Shown: positions 25,398 through 34,282 of the stretch, piece after piece | How positions within the stretch are numbered: the stretch's first letter is position 1 | Layout of the letters: the number at the start of each line of letters is the position of its first letter | NCBI RefSeq assembly: GCF_020535245.1 | Contig: NZ_CP084911.1 | Location: 468,501-532,500, forward strand | From: Asticcacaulis sp. AND118 | Lineage (GTDB): Bacteria; Pseudomonadota; Alphaproteobacteria; Caulobacterales; Caulobacteraceae | Direction of reading: 5' to 3' | Length of the DNA stretch: 64,000 nucleotides | Notes under the pieces: generated by a model | What the model was told of the DNA's origin: nothing | The model's input: only the letters and a program-made list of their open reading frames with translations | Database searches by the model: none | Position numbers and translations under genes: made by a program

Positions 25398-27998
25398 ATG
25401 TCCGTTTCACGCACCACACTCCGTAACCGCGTCTCTGTCTGCACCCTGTCACTGGCCCTCTTCCTCGGCACCGCCGGGGCCATCGCCGCCGAGGATAGAA
25501 AAGTCTATGTCATCGAGGCCCAGTCCACGGCGGCGGCGCTCAACGCCTTTGCACGTCAGTCGGACCTCCAGCTCATGTTCGACTACGCCGAAGCCGCCCG
25601 CACCACCGCTCCGGTGCTCAAAGGCAGCTACACCCGCAAGGAAGCGCTGGCGATCCTTCTGGCCAATACGCGCTTTGAGGTGGGCTCGGAAGACGCGGCC
25701 GTCATCTATCTAAAGGTGTCGGAGAGACAAGGCAGTACAAGTGCCACCGCTGTCGAACCCGAACCCACCGAAGTGATCGTGACCGGGACGCGCATTCGTG
25801 GACGCGAACCGACCTCGCCGGTCACTCGCCTGACGCAAGCCCAGATCCAGATGGGTGGGCACGCCGATCTCGGAGAAATGGCCCGCGCTCTTCCTCAAAA
25901 TTTCGGGGGTGGGGCCAATCCCGGTATCGCCGTCGGGACGCCGGACCTGCGCAACAGCAACAATAACGCCGCCTCCACCTTCAATCTGCGGGGCCTCGGT
26001 CCCGACGCGACCCTGACGCTTCTGAACGGCAATCGTCTGGCCTACGACTCCATCGGTCAGGCCGTGGACGTCTCCGCCGTTCCGCTGGCCGCCGTCGATC
26101 GGGTGGAGATCGTCACCGACGGGGCCTCAGCCCTCTATGGCTCCGATGCGGTCGGCGGCGTCGTCAATATCCGGCTCAAGCGTGATTTCGAGGGTGTGGC
26201 GGTCGCCGCCCGCTACGCGGCGTCCACCGAAGGCGGGAACGCGCAGAAGGGGGTGTCCCTGACCGCCGGACGCGCCTGGACCGACGGTGGCTTCCTGATC
26301 GCGGCCGACCTCAGTGCCCACTCAGGCCTCTACGCCCGTGACCGGACATATACCCGAACCCTCGACGCAACGACGACCCTGATCCCGCAACAGGACGCGC
26401 GACTTCTCGTCCTGACCGGCCACCAGCGTCTGACATCGGCCTTGTCCTTCAGCATCGATGCCCTCCTGAGCGAGCGTAAATCCCTGTTCACCAAGGCCAA
26501 CGACGTCGGCGTCACCTACCTCGACAACGGCTCCAGGGAGACCCCGCGTGTGCGCTCCTACAGCCTCTCTCCACGCCTGAGCCTTGACCTGGACGGGGGA
26601 TGGCAAACCTACTGGAGCGCGACCGTCGCAGAGGACAAGACCGAACTGCATACCGACGCCTATCTTGCGTCCACGCGCACCGCGACCTATCCGGGCCGCT
26701 ACCTCAATCGGACTGTGGTGAGTGAAGTCGGGGGCGAAGGTCCGGTGTTTTCGACGGCGGCCGGTAGCGCCCGGCTGGCTCTGGGAGCCGGGTACCGCAA
26801 AATCGATCTCGACGGCTATCTCGCCTTTGAATACGTCAGCGGCTTCTCCATCGTCGCGACGGACTTCAAACGCGGGCGCACCTCTCACTACGCCTTCGCG
26901 GAACTGTTCGTGCCGGTCGTCTCCGCCCTTCAGGACGTACCCGGCGTGCGTCAGCTATCGCTAACAGGGGCGGTTCGAACCGAGCGCTACAGCGGTGCCG
27001 ACAGCGTCACGACCCCCAAGATCGGAGTGGTCTATGCGCCCGTCAACGGCGTGGACCTGAAGGTCTCGTGGGGCAAGTCCTTCAAAATGCCGACCCTCTA
27101 TCAGAGCTACAGAGGCGAATTGCCCTATCTGATGGACACCAGCCTCATCAGCACGACCACGCCCGCGGGCAGCACCTTCCTCTACCTCGATGGCGCCAAC
27201 GAGCACCTCGACCCCGAAACCGCCGAAACCTGGGTGGCGACCGCCGCCCTTCGACCGGGTAGCGTGCCGGGCCTTCGGCTGGAACTCAGCGCCTTCGATA
27301 TCGCCTACCGCGACCGCGTCATGCAACCCATCCTGTCCCTGTCCGGCGCCCTGCAGAACCCGGCCTACGCCGGGTCAGTGTTTCTGAACCCGACACCGTC
27401 GCAGGTTGCCGCAGCCATTGGGGACATGGCGCGCTTGCGTAACTACAGTAGCGGTGTCTTCGACGCGGCGAAGGTGGTGGCGATTGTCGATAACCGTGAA
27501 CAGAACGTGTTTCGGCAGGCGATTTCCGGCTATGACCTCTCCGTGCAGTATGGAAGGCCGTGGCAGGGGGGCAGTCTCGGGATCAATGGCACGCTCAGCT
27601 ACCTGAAAAGCCGTCAGACGCTTGACGCCAATGGCGCCGGCGAAACCCTGGCCGGAACGATCTTCAACCCGCCGCATTGGCGTGGACGTTTCGGTGCCAG
27701 TTGGCAATCGGACAGCCTGACCCTCGCAGGGTTCGCCAACTATGTCGGTGCCTTCGACGACGATCGCTTCGGAAGCCACCGCCATATCGCCGCGCAGACA
27801 ACCTACGATGCCACCGTGCAATATCGCTTCACCGGTGCCACCGATCGCGGCGTTTCGGTCTCACTTTCCATTCTCAATCTGTTCGACGAGACACCGGAAA
27901 CCATCCGCACGGCAGCCGCCTTCTATGTGCCCTACGACGCCACCAACCACGCGGCCTCTGGACGCGTCGTCTCCCTCACCTTAGGGACGCGCTGGTAA
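25398..27998 (+). CDS. TonB-dependent receptor with STN signalling domain
   Basis: 866 residues from the ATG at 25398 (an in-frame GTG at 25371 is less likely). Signal peptide to about residue 33 (LALFLGTAGAIAAE); STN domain about 36-110 (VYVIEAQSTAAALNAFARQSDLQLMFDY); TonB-box-like EVIVTGTRI; plug with NLRGLGPDATLTLLNGNRL and VDRVEIVTDGASALYGSDAVGGVVNI; 22-strand barrel ending with the outer-membrane signature VVSLTLGTRW (terminal aromatic). It acts in the outer membrane with the sigma/anti-sigma pair upstream. The ligand may be a lasso peptide, judging from the following gene remnant. Confidence 0.93.
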   Translation: MSVSRTTLRNRVSVCTLSLALFLGTAGAIAAEDRKVYVIEAQSTAAALNAFARQSDLQLMFDYAEAARTTAPVLKGSYTRKEALAILLANTRFEVGSEDAAVIYLKVSERQGSTSATAVEPEPTEVIVTGTRIRGREPTSPVTRLTQAQIQMGGHADLGEMARALPQNFGGGANPGIAVGTPDLRNSNNNAASTFNLRGLGPDATLTLLNGNRLAYDSIGQAVDVSAVPLAAVDRVEIVTDGASALYGSDAVGGVVNIRLKRDFEGVAVAARYAASTEGGNAQKGVSLTAGRAWTDGGFLIAADLSAHSGLYARDRTYTRTLDATTTLIPQQDARLLVLTGHQRLTSALSFSIDALLSERKSLFTKANDVGVTYLDNGSRETPRVRSYSLSPRLSLDLDGGWQTYWSATVAEDKTELHTDAYLASTRTATYPGRYLNRTVVSEVGGEGPVFSTAAGSARLALGAGYRKIDLDGYLAFEYVSGFSIVATDFKRGRTSHYAFAELFVPVVSALQDVPGVRQLSLTGAVRTERYSGADSVTTPKIGVVYAPVNGVDLKVSWGKSFKMPTLYQSYRGELPYLMDTSLISTTTPAGSTFLYLDGANEHLDPETAETWVATAALRPGSVPGLRLELSAFDIAYRDRVMQPILSLSGALQNPAYAGSVFLNPTPSQVAAAIGDMARLRNYSSGVFDAAKVVAIVDNREQNVFRQAISGYDLSVQYGRPWQGGSLGINGTLSYLKSRQTLDANGAGETLAGTIFNPPHWRGRFGASWQSDSLTLAGFANYVGAFDDDRFGSHRHIAAQTTYDATVQYRFTGATDRGVSVSLSILNLFDETPETIRTAAAFYVPYDATNHAASGRVVSLTLGTRW

Positions 27999-27999
27999 C

Positions 28000-28800
28000 A
28001 TGACCTTCAAACTCTGGTGGGCAGGCGCGGCGATCGCCGCGCTTGCCGGGCCGGTCGCTGCCTTGGCGGCCGACTGCGACACTCTGCCCCCTTCAGTGCC
28101 GGCGACCGACACGCCCCGGACGGTGAGCGCCGACGATCTGCTTCGTCTGCGCGATATCGGCCCTCCGGGAGAACTCGCAGGCCTTCCCGGCAATCTCGGC
28201 GTTTCCCCCGACCATAAGCACGTGGCCGTGGTGTTACGTCAGGCTGATCCGGACCAAAACCGATACTGCACGGGGCTTTTCGTCGTTCCCTTGGACGGCG
28301 CAGGGCAGGTACGCTTTCTCGGGTCGGCCGGTGAGCCTCTTTACGCGAGCATCAACTTCTGGGGTATTCCCGACTACCCCAGCGGAGCGACCGTGCCGAT
28401 CACCCCCAAATGGTCGCCCGACGGCAAGAAGATCGCCATTCGGGTGCGTGAGGCGGGGCGCATTGCCGCCGCTGCACCGGTCGCTTTGCCAATTGAGTTG
28501 ACATTGGGAGCAAATGCGCAAACTGGAATAACTGTGTACCATGGCGTAAAAGGCTCAGCGAGTATTTACTCGGGAATTACAAATAATATGACCCTTCGGG
28601 CCGCTCAGCATGGAGTGAAGTTCGACAGCCTTGAAACGGTCGCGGAAGGACTTACAAGAGGTCAAGCCCGTGCGATTGAACAGGCGTTAATAGTGCGCAG
28701 TAAAGGGATTAACATAAGAAATTCTATTAGCCCGAATCACCCGTATTACAAACAAGCGGTGGAATGGGGTGAGGGCGCACTAAAAAGTATGGGATATTGA
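28000..28800 (+). CDS. chimeric protein: truncated lasso-peptide isopeptidase N-terminus fused to GIY-YIG-like toxin C-terminus
   Basis: 266 residues. Residues 1-150 have a signal peptide and the start of an Atxe2-type isopeptidase (CDTLPPSVPATDTPRTVSADDLLRLRDIGP; ITPKWSPDGKKIAIRVREAG), but the rest of the propeller and the S9 hydrolase domain are missing. From about residue 155 composition turns AT-rich. The sequence becomes ITVYHGVKGSASIYSGITNNMTLRAAQHGVKFDSLETVAEGLTRGQARAIEQALI, matching polymorphic-toxin GIY-YIG nucleases, ending NIRNSISPNHPYYKQAVEWGE. It starts 1 bp after the receptor stop. An Imm26-like gene follows. Probably a recombination product; whether it is secreted or active is unknown. 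Confidence 0.75.
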   Translation: MTFKLWWAGAAIAALAGPVAALAADCDTLPPSVPATDTPRTVSADDLLRLRDIGPPGELAGLPGNLGVSPDHKHVAVVLRQADPDQNRYCTGLFVVPLDGAGQVRFLGSAGEPLYASINFWGIPDYPSGATVPITPKWSPDGKKIAIRVREAGRIAAAAPVALPIELTLGANAQTGITVYHGVKGSASIYSGITNNMTLRAAQHGVKFDSLETVAEGLTRGQARAIEQALIVRSKGINIRNSISPNHPYYKQAVEWGEGALKSMGY

Positions 28801-28802
28801 GA

Positions 28803-29291
28803 ATGGTTGCCACTAACTTTCAGTACATAAAGAAATCCAACAAACCACTATCAGTTGGTGATGTGTTTACTTTTAATGTAGCGGGAGTTGGTTTTCTTTA
28901 TGGATCCGTTATTTTTGCTAATATTGATTTTCCAAATGCGCCAACGCCCGGATCGAATCTCATATATATATACAATATGGTGACCGATGGTATCTGTTTA
29001 GATTTGCCGTCCCTAAAACCTAATAATCTGCTGTTGCCGCCTATTTGGACAAATCGAATGGCGTGGACAAAAGGATTTTTTCAGAACATTGGAGAAATCA
29101 ATTTGGATGCTGAAACTACTTTAAGGCGATATTGCTTTTACAGTGTGCTTCGAAAGGCACATGTTAATGAAGTTGGTGACTTGATACCAGCGAAGGTGGA
29201 GCCTTGCGGGACGTGGGGCTTGGCTAGCTATCGGCTTATAGATCAAATGGTTAGCGATGCGTTAGGTATAGAGCGTGCTCGCGAAGGGTAG
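28803..29291 (+). CDS. Imm26-like immunity protein
   Basis: 162 residues from the ATG at 28803, two bases after the toxin-like gene stop (a TTG at 28797 overlaps that stop). The segment KKSNKPLSVGDVFTFNVAGVGFLYGSVIFANIDF is the pattern of Imm26 immunity proteins (sxGDvFxfpl, gxG.Vl). The gene is markedly AT-rich compared with the host and directly follows the toxin-like C-terminus, the usual toxin/immunity order. It would neutralise the GIY-YIG-type nuclease (inference from order and family). Confidence 0.65.
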   Translation: MVATNFQYIKKSNKPLSVGDVFTFNVAGVGFLYGSVIFANIDFPNAPTPGSNLIYIYNMVTDGICLDLPSLKPNNLLLPPIWTNRMAWTKGFFQNIGEINLDAETTLRRYCFYSVLRKAHVNEVGDLIPAKVEPCGTWGLASYRLIDQMVSDALGIERAREG

Positions 29292-29395
29292 AGTTTGATG
29301 GGAAAATGAGCGCACATTCTCTTGGAATGTATGTCGATATTCAGCTTGGTGACCAAACAAGGAATTGGATTTTCTCGGCTGCAAGACGATCCCGC

Positions 29396-29638
29396 CTTTT
29401 TGGCCCGCATGCGGACTACGAACGCGTTCCATTTTTTCATGCCCGCGCGTTTTTCGGGCATATAGTTCCAACGGTCGTAGTTCTTCGAACTTACATCCTG
29501 AAGGGCATGGTTCTGCAAGCGATCTCGTATTTCCTTCGTAACGCCGGCCTTACCCGCGAGGCTCTTCGTCAGGTCTTCACCAGAACCATCACCGAGACTT
29601 CGATCCAAGCTTGGGTCGATGTATCCAGGTTGATCCAC
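29396..29638 (-). pseudogene. tyrosine recombinase (integrase) C-terminal remnant
   Basis: On the minus strand the frame reads AGVTKEIRDRLQNHALQDVSSKNYDRWNYMPEKRAGMKKWNAFV (about 29400-29550), the C-terminal end of phage/ICE integrases, including the catalytic-Tyr region NYDRW. The box with the first catalytic Arg (normally DLRRT) is degraded to EDLTKSL and nothing upstream resembles the rest of the protein. It marks a past integration next to the toxin/immunity segment. The opposite-strand frame at 29306-29686 is its shadow. Confidence 0.6.
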
Positions 29639-29639
29639 T

Positions 29640-30204
29640 CGGCATTTCCGCAGGGCCCAATCCCTAAGGAGACGTCGCCCAGATGAAACTTTAGGGTGCT
29701 TTTGCTATATTTTACAGAATTTTACTGATGGGCACCGGTAGTCATAAAAAATTTAGTGGGGAAAAGAAACGCAAGACGCGAACATTGGCCTTCACAAGTG
29801 TGTATTAACAATCTGCAACGCGGAACGAAAAGGTGGGCAACTATCCAGCTATCCGTCGAAACGGCGGTACGGTATAATGAGGCCGTAATAAGCAGCAAAT
29901 GGAATGGCAACATTTCGTAAATTTCAAACTTTCAATTCCTCGGGGCTATAATCAACATGCGAGTTTGAAAAGATTGGAAACAGGAAAGGTTCTTGAGATC
30001 AGAACCCTGATATCTGGGCCGCCCTCGTGATCTCGCACGGCTGGAGAAGGCCCGCCCGCATCCATAATTTTCCCAGTGCTCACATTAAGCTTGGGCGATC
30101 CAGGTCCAGACGGGTGCATACCGGCATCTAAGGGGTACAGACGGGCTATCTGCGATTCCCGGTGAGACCGCCATCATAGCGCAAGTCGTTCTCGGACCTG
30201 CGCC
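29640..30204. other. non-coding stretch upstream of traG
   Basis: 565 bp. The left part is AT-rich and continues the foreign composition of 28,500-29,300; the right 150 bp return to high GC. No open frame with convincing composition, no RNA gene and no clear terminator was recognised. It separates the integrase remnant from the transfer operon and presumably contains the traG promoter. Confidence 0.5.
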
Positions 30205-32253
30205 ATGACCCCCACCAAACTCCTGATCGGCCAAATTCTGATCGTCCTCGCCGTCGCGGTGCTGGGCGTGTGGGCGGCCACCCAGTGGGCAGCGGCGCAA
30301 CTGGCCTTTCAACCGCAACTGGGCGCGCCTTGGTTCGTCGCCCTGGGTGCGCCGGTCTATCGCCCATGGCAGCTCTTCGTGTGGTGGTTCCACTTCGAAG
30401 CCTATGCGCCGCAAGTCTTCTACCGCGCCGGTTTGCTCGCGGCCTCCAGCGGGCTGCTTGGAACGGGCGCGGCCATTGTGGGTTCGATCTGGCGCGCGCG
30501 TCAGGCCCGGTTTGTCACCACCTACGGCTCGGCACGTTGGGCCACGCGCCCTGAGATCGAACAGGCTGGCCTGTTCCGCGACCGGGGTGTGTTTCTCGGT
30601 CGCATGGGACCGGATTATCTCCGCCACGACGGCCCGGAACACGTCATGGCTTTCGCGCCGACGAGGAGTGGCAAGGGCGTGGGTCTGGTCGTGCCGACCC
30701 TGTTGTCCTGGACCAACTCCGTCGTCGTCCATGACATCAAGGGTGAGAATTGGGAGCTAACCGCCGGATGGCGCTCAAAATTCTCCCACTGCCTGCTGTT
30801 CAACCCGACCGATCTGCGCTCAGCGCGTTACAATCCGCTTCTAGAAGTTCGCAAGGGCCCGCAGGAAGTCCGCGACGTGCAGAACATCGCCGATATCCTC
30901 GTCGATCCCGAGGGCTCCATCGAACAGCGCTCGCACTGGGAAAAGACGAGCCATTCGCTTCTGGTCGGCGCCATCCTGCATATCCTCTACGCCGAAGAGG
31001 AAAAGACGCTGGAGCGTGTCGCCACCTTCCTGTCCGATCCACAGCGGACCTTCGTCTACACCCTGCATCGGATGATGACGACCAACCATCTGGGCGACAA
31101 GCACGCGCCCAAGGTCCATCCCGTTGTCGCTTCTGCTGCACGTGAATTGCTTAATAAGTCTGAGAATGAACGCTCCGGGGTCCTGTCGACGGCCATGTCG
31201 TTTCTCGGCCTCTACCGCGATCCCGTCGTCGCCGCCACGACGTCGCGTTGCGACTGGCGCATCACCGACCTGATGGACGCGGAGCGTCCGGTCTCCCTGT
31301 TCCTGGTCATTCCCCCATCGGACATCTCGCGTACCAAGCCGCTGGTCCGACTGATCCTCAACCAGATCGGTCGCCGCCTGACTGAACGCCTCGAAGGCGA
31401 TCCCGATAAGCGCCGCAAGCATCAACTGTTGATGATGCTCGACGAGTTCCCGGCCCTCGGCCGTCTGGACTTCTTCGAAACGGCGTTAGCCTTCATGGCC
31501 GGGTACGGCATCCGCACCTACCTGATCGCCCAATCGCTGAATCAGATTTCGAAGGCCTACGGCGAGAACAATTCGATCCTCGACAACTGCCACGTCCGCA
31601 TCGCCTTTTCCTCCAACGACGAACGCACCGCCCGCCGTATCTCCGATGCGCTGGGCACGGCCACTGAACTGCGTGCGCAGAAAAACTATGCCGGACACCG
31701 CCTCTCGCCGTGGCTCGCCCACGTCATGGTCTCACGTCAGGAGACCGCCCGGCAATTGCTGACGCCCGGCGAAGTGATGCAGTTGCCGCCGCAGGATGAA
31801 CTGGTCCTCGTCTCAGGTGTTGCGCCTATCCGCGCGAAAAAGCTGCGCTATTTCGAAGACCGTAACTTCATTACCCGTCGTCTCCCGCCACCGGTGTTGA
31901 GCGAAGGCGTCTATCTGGATCGCCCCGAGGGCCGCCCCGACGACTGGGCCGGGCGCGTGCGCGCGACGTCCAAACAACTGGCGGCCGCTTTGGAAATCGA
32001 AAACGCTGCCGAAGACGAGGGCGGGTTACAGCAGCAACGCCACCCGAGCCTCGGTGACGAGAACGCCGTGGGTGCCCCCGGCGAAGTCGAGACCGTCGAG
32101 CGCACCCTCGAGGACGATGGAGATCTGGCCGGCGACAAGCGGGCGCTCGATCAGGCCCGCACCCTGACGCCGGTCCAGCGCGCCCATGCCCTACAAGAGG
32201 GGCAGCCAAAGGCGGTCAACCACCAAAACCATGACCTGTTTCAGGGTTTCTAG
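30205..32253 (+). CDS. traG: TraG, conjugative coupling protein (VirD4-type ATPase)
   Basis: 682 residues. Two N-terminal membrane segments (about 8-28 and 75-97) anchor the protein. Walker A APTRSGKG (151-158) and Walker B LLMMLDEFPALG are present, with the TraG signatures TTYGSARWAT, VVHDIKGENW and QSLNQISKAYGENNSILDNCHVRIAFSSND. It links the relaxosome to the mating channel. An acidic, low-complexity C-terminal tail of about 80 residues follows the core. It opens the transfer operon, 9 bp before the RHH gene. Confidence 0.95.
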   Translation: MTPTKLLIGQILIVLAVAVLGVWAATQWAAAQLAFQPQLGAPWFVALGAPVYRPWQLFVWWFHFEAYAPQVFYRAGLLAASSGLLGTGAAIVGSIWRARQARFVTTYGSARWATRPEIEQAGLFRDRGVFLGRMGPDYLRHDGPEHVMAFAPTRSGKGVGLVVPTLLSWTNSVVVHDIKGENWELTAGWRSKFSHCLLFNPTDLRSARYNPLLEVRKGPQEVRDVQNIADILVDPEGSIEQRSHWEKTSHSLLVGAILHILYAEEEKTLERVATFLSDPQRTFVYTLHRMMTTNHLGDKHAPKVHPVVASAARELLNKSENERSGVLSTAMSFLGLYRDPVVAATTSRCDWRITDLMDAERPVSLFLVIPPSDISRTKPLVRLILNQIGRRLTERLEGDPDKRRKHQLLMMLDEFPALGRLDFFETALAFMAGYGIRTYLIAQSLNQISKAYGENNSILDNCHVRIAFSSNDERTARRISDALGTATELRAQKNYAGHRLSPWLAHVMVSRQETARQLLTPGEVMQLPPQDELVLVSGVAPIRAKKLRYFEDRNFITRRLPPPVLSEGVYLDRPEGRPDDWAGRVRATSKQLAAALEIENAAEDEGGLQQQRHPSLGDENAVGAPGEVETVERTLEDDGDLAGDKRALDQARTLTPVQRAHALQEGQPKAVNHQNHDLFQGF

Positions 32254-32262
32254 GGGATCGCC

Positions 32263-32670
32263 ATGAAATCCGCACGCATCCGCCACCAGTTTCTCACCGA
32301 TCCCGATCTGGCCCGCCGGATCGAACAGCTCGCCGCCATGCCCGGCCAGACCAAGTCGGCCGTCATCGAGGCGGCCGTCAAGGCCTGGGTCGAACGCCGC
32401 GACATGCAGGCCTTTGAAGCGGCCTTCGCTCATCGCCTGAGCCGGCTGGGTCGCCAACTGGATCGCGTCGAGCGCGACCAGAAGATCGTGCTCGAAAGCC
32501 TGGCGGTCTATGTCCGTCTGACCCTTCAGCGCGACGCGCACCTGCCGGACCCCGATCCCGAAGCCCGCGCCAAAGGTAAGGCGCGCTTTGAGGCCTTCAT
32601 CGCCCAGGTCGCCCGTCGCCTGTCGCAGGGCGCGACCACCTTTCCCGACATCGAGGAGCCCCAGTCATGA
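32263..32670 (+). CDS. ribbon-helix-helix (CopG-like) protein of the trb operon
   Basis: 135 residues. The N-terminal region RIRHQFLTDPDLARRIEQLAAMPGQTKSAVIEAAVKAWVERR fits a ribbon-helix-helix DNA-binding domain. The rest is helical with a coiled-coil-like VERDQKIVLESLAVYVRLTL. Such a gene regularly sits between traG and trbB in Tn4371-like and rhizobial ICEs. It overlaps trbB by 4 bp. It probably regulates the operon or takes part in the relaxosome. Confidence 0.8.
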   Translation: MKSARIRHQFLTDPDLARRIEQLAAMPGQTKSAVIEAAVKAWVERRDMQAFEAAFAHRLSRLGRQLDRVERDQKIVLESLAVYVRLTLQRDAHLPDPDPEARAKGKARFEAFIAQVARRLSQGATTFPDIEEPQS

Positions 32671-33653
32671 CGATCACCCCGTCATCGCGCCGACTGCGCG
32701 ACATGCTGCGTACCGCCTTTGGCGAGACCCTCAATGCGGCTTTGGCCGATCCGATGGTCATCGAAGTGCTGGTCAACCCCGACGGCGCCGTCTGGCTCGA
32801 CCGGATGGATGACGGACGCGTCGATACCGGCACGGTCCTGTCCGCCGCCGATCGGGAGCGGATCGTGCGACTGGTCGCCAGCCATATGGCGACGGAGGTG
32901 CACGCCGAGTCGCCCATCGTCAGTGCCGAACTGCCGCCCCTCATGTCCAGGCGGCGAGGGGAGCGCTTCGAAGGCCTGTTGCCGCCCGTGGTCGAAGGCG
33001 CGTGTTTTGCCATCCGCAAGCCGGCCTCTCGGGTCTTCGCTCTGGGCGACTATGTCAGCGACGGCATGCTGTCGTCGACGCAGGCCCGCCTTCTCAAATC
33101 CGCCGTGCAGGACCGCCGCAACATACTGATCGCCGGCGGCACGTCATCGGGCAAGACCACCTTCGCCAATGCGCTTCTGGCGGAGGTGGCCGATCTGAAC
33201 GATCGGGTCGTACTGATCGAAGACACGCGGGAACTGCAGTGCGCAGCCCGCGATGTGGTGGCGCTCCGCACCCGGTCTGGCGTCGTGTCGCTGAGCGATC
33301 TGGTGCGCTCGACACTCCGCCTGCGGCCCGACCGCATCATCGTCGGTGAGGTGCGCGGCGGCGAGGCGCTGGAACTCCTGAAAGCCTGGAACACCGGACA
33401 TCCCGGCGGTGTCGCCACCCTGCACGCCAATTCCGCGATCGGCGCGCTCTATCGCCTCGAACAACTGGTTCAGGAAGCCGTCGTGCATGTGCCGCGCCGC
33501 CTGATCGCCGAGGCGGTCGATGTCGTCGTCTTCATCCAGAAATCCAACCCATTCACCCAGACGCCGCGTCGGGTCGAGGCCGTGATGGCGCTCGATGGCC
33601 TGACCGCCGAGGGCGATTACCGGCTTCGACCGCTTGAGACGGCGAAGGACTGA
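32667..33653 (+). CDS. trbB: TrbB, VirB11-type secretion ATPase
   Basis: 328 residues. P-loop GGTSSGKTT (157-165), Asp box LIEDTRELQC, Walker B-like RIIVGEVRGGEALELLKAWNTGHPGGVATLHANSA with the His box. It is a hexameric cytoplasmic ATPase that powers assembly of the type IV secretion channel. It starts at the ATG overlapping the RHH gene and is followed by trbC after 30 bp. Confidence 0.96.
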   Translation: MTITPSSRRLRDMLRTAFGETLNAALADPMVIEVLVNPDGAVWLDRMDDGRVDTGTVLSAADRERIVRLVASHMATEVHAESPIVSAELPPLMSRRRGERFEGLLPPVVEGACFAIRKPASRVFALGDYVSDGMLSSTQARLLKSAVQDRRNILIAGGTSSGKTTFANALLAEVADLNDRVVLIEDTRELQCAARDVVALRTRSGVVSLSDLVRSTLRLRPDRIIVGEVRGGEALELLKAWNTGHPGGVATLHANSAIGALYRLEQLVQEAVVHVPRRLIAEAVDVVVFIQKSNPFTQTPRRVEAVMALDGLTAEGDYRLRPLETAKD

Positions 33654-33683
33654 CTGACTTCAACTCAAACATGGAGATATCTG

Positions 33684-34019
33684 ATGTGTAAGTCTTTTTA
33701 TCGCACTGACTATGCACGGCAGGCGCTACCGCTGGCCCTCGGGCTGGCCTTGGCGCTGACGACCTCCGGGGCCTTGGCCGCGGGGTCCGGCATGCCGTGG
33801 GAGGAACCCCTGCAGCAGGTGCTCGACAGCGTGCAAGGCCCGGTCGCCAAGATCGTGGCCGTACTGGCCATCGTCGTTACCGGCCTCGCGCTGGCCTTCG
33901 GTGAAAGCCAGGGCGGCCTGCGCAAGCTGATCCAGATTGTGTTCGGCCTCTCGATCGCATTTGCCGCGTCGAGCTTCTTCCTGACGTTCTTCTCCTTTGG
34001 CGGCGGGGCGCTGATCTGA
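33684..34019 (+). CDS. trbC: TrbC, conjugative pilin precursor (VirB2-like)
   Basis: 111 residues: a long signal peptide (LPLALGLALALTTSGALAAGS) followed by two hydrophobic helices (VAKIVAVLAIVVTGLALAFGE and IVFGLSIAFAASSFFLTFF), the VirB2/TrbC pilin layout. GGAGATAT upstream supports the start. Its stop TGA shares a base with the trbD start. Confidence 0.93.
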   Translation: MCKSFYRTDYARQALPLALGLALALTTSGALAAGSGMPWEEPLQQVLDSVQGPVAKIVAVLAIVVTGLALAFGESQGGLRKLIQIVFGLSIAFAASSFFLTFFSFGGGALI

Positions 34020-34282
34020 TGAGCACGGCGGTCGAAGGCTTCGAGGTGCCACTGCACCAGGCGCTCACCCAACCCCTCCTACTGGGCGGCGCGCCGCGCG
34101 GCCTGGCCCTTGTCAACGGCACTCTTGCCGCAGCGCTGGGGCTTGGCCTGCAACTGTGGACTCCCGGCCTCCTGCTCTGGGTCGCGGGCCACACCCTCGC
34201 GGTCTTCGCCGCCAAACACGATCCCTACTGCGTCGCCGTCACCCTGCGCCACCTGCGCCATAAGGGCTATTTCTCATGCTGA
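34019..34282 (+). CDS. trbD: TrbD (VirB3-like inner-membrane component)
   Basis: 87 residues. The N-terminal amphipathic FEVPLHQALTQPLLLGGAPR and the double hydrophobic segment ALVNGTLAAALGLGLQLWTPGLLLWVAGHTLAVFAAK are typical of TrbD. It overlaps trbC by one base and trbE by seven, so translation is coupled. Confidence 0.93.
   Translation: MSTAVEGFEVPLHQALTQPLLLGGAPRGLALVNGTLAAALGLGLQLWTPGLLLWVAGHTLAVFAAKHDPYCVAVTLRHLRHKGYFSC

Noticed and set aside
29306..29686. 126-codon plus-strand frame
   Set aside because: The opposite strand encodes a recognisable integrase C-terminus; this frame is its shadow.
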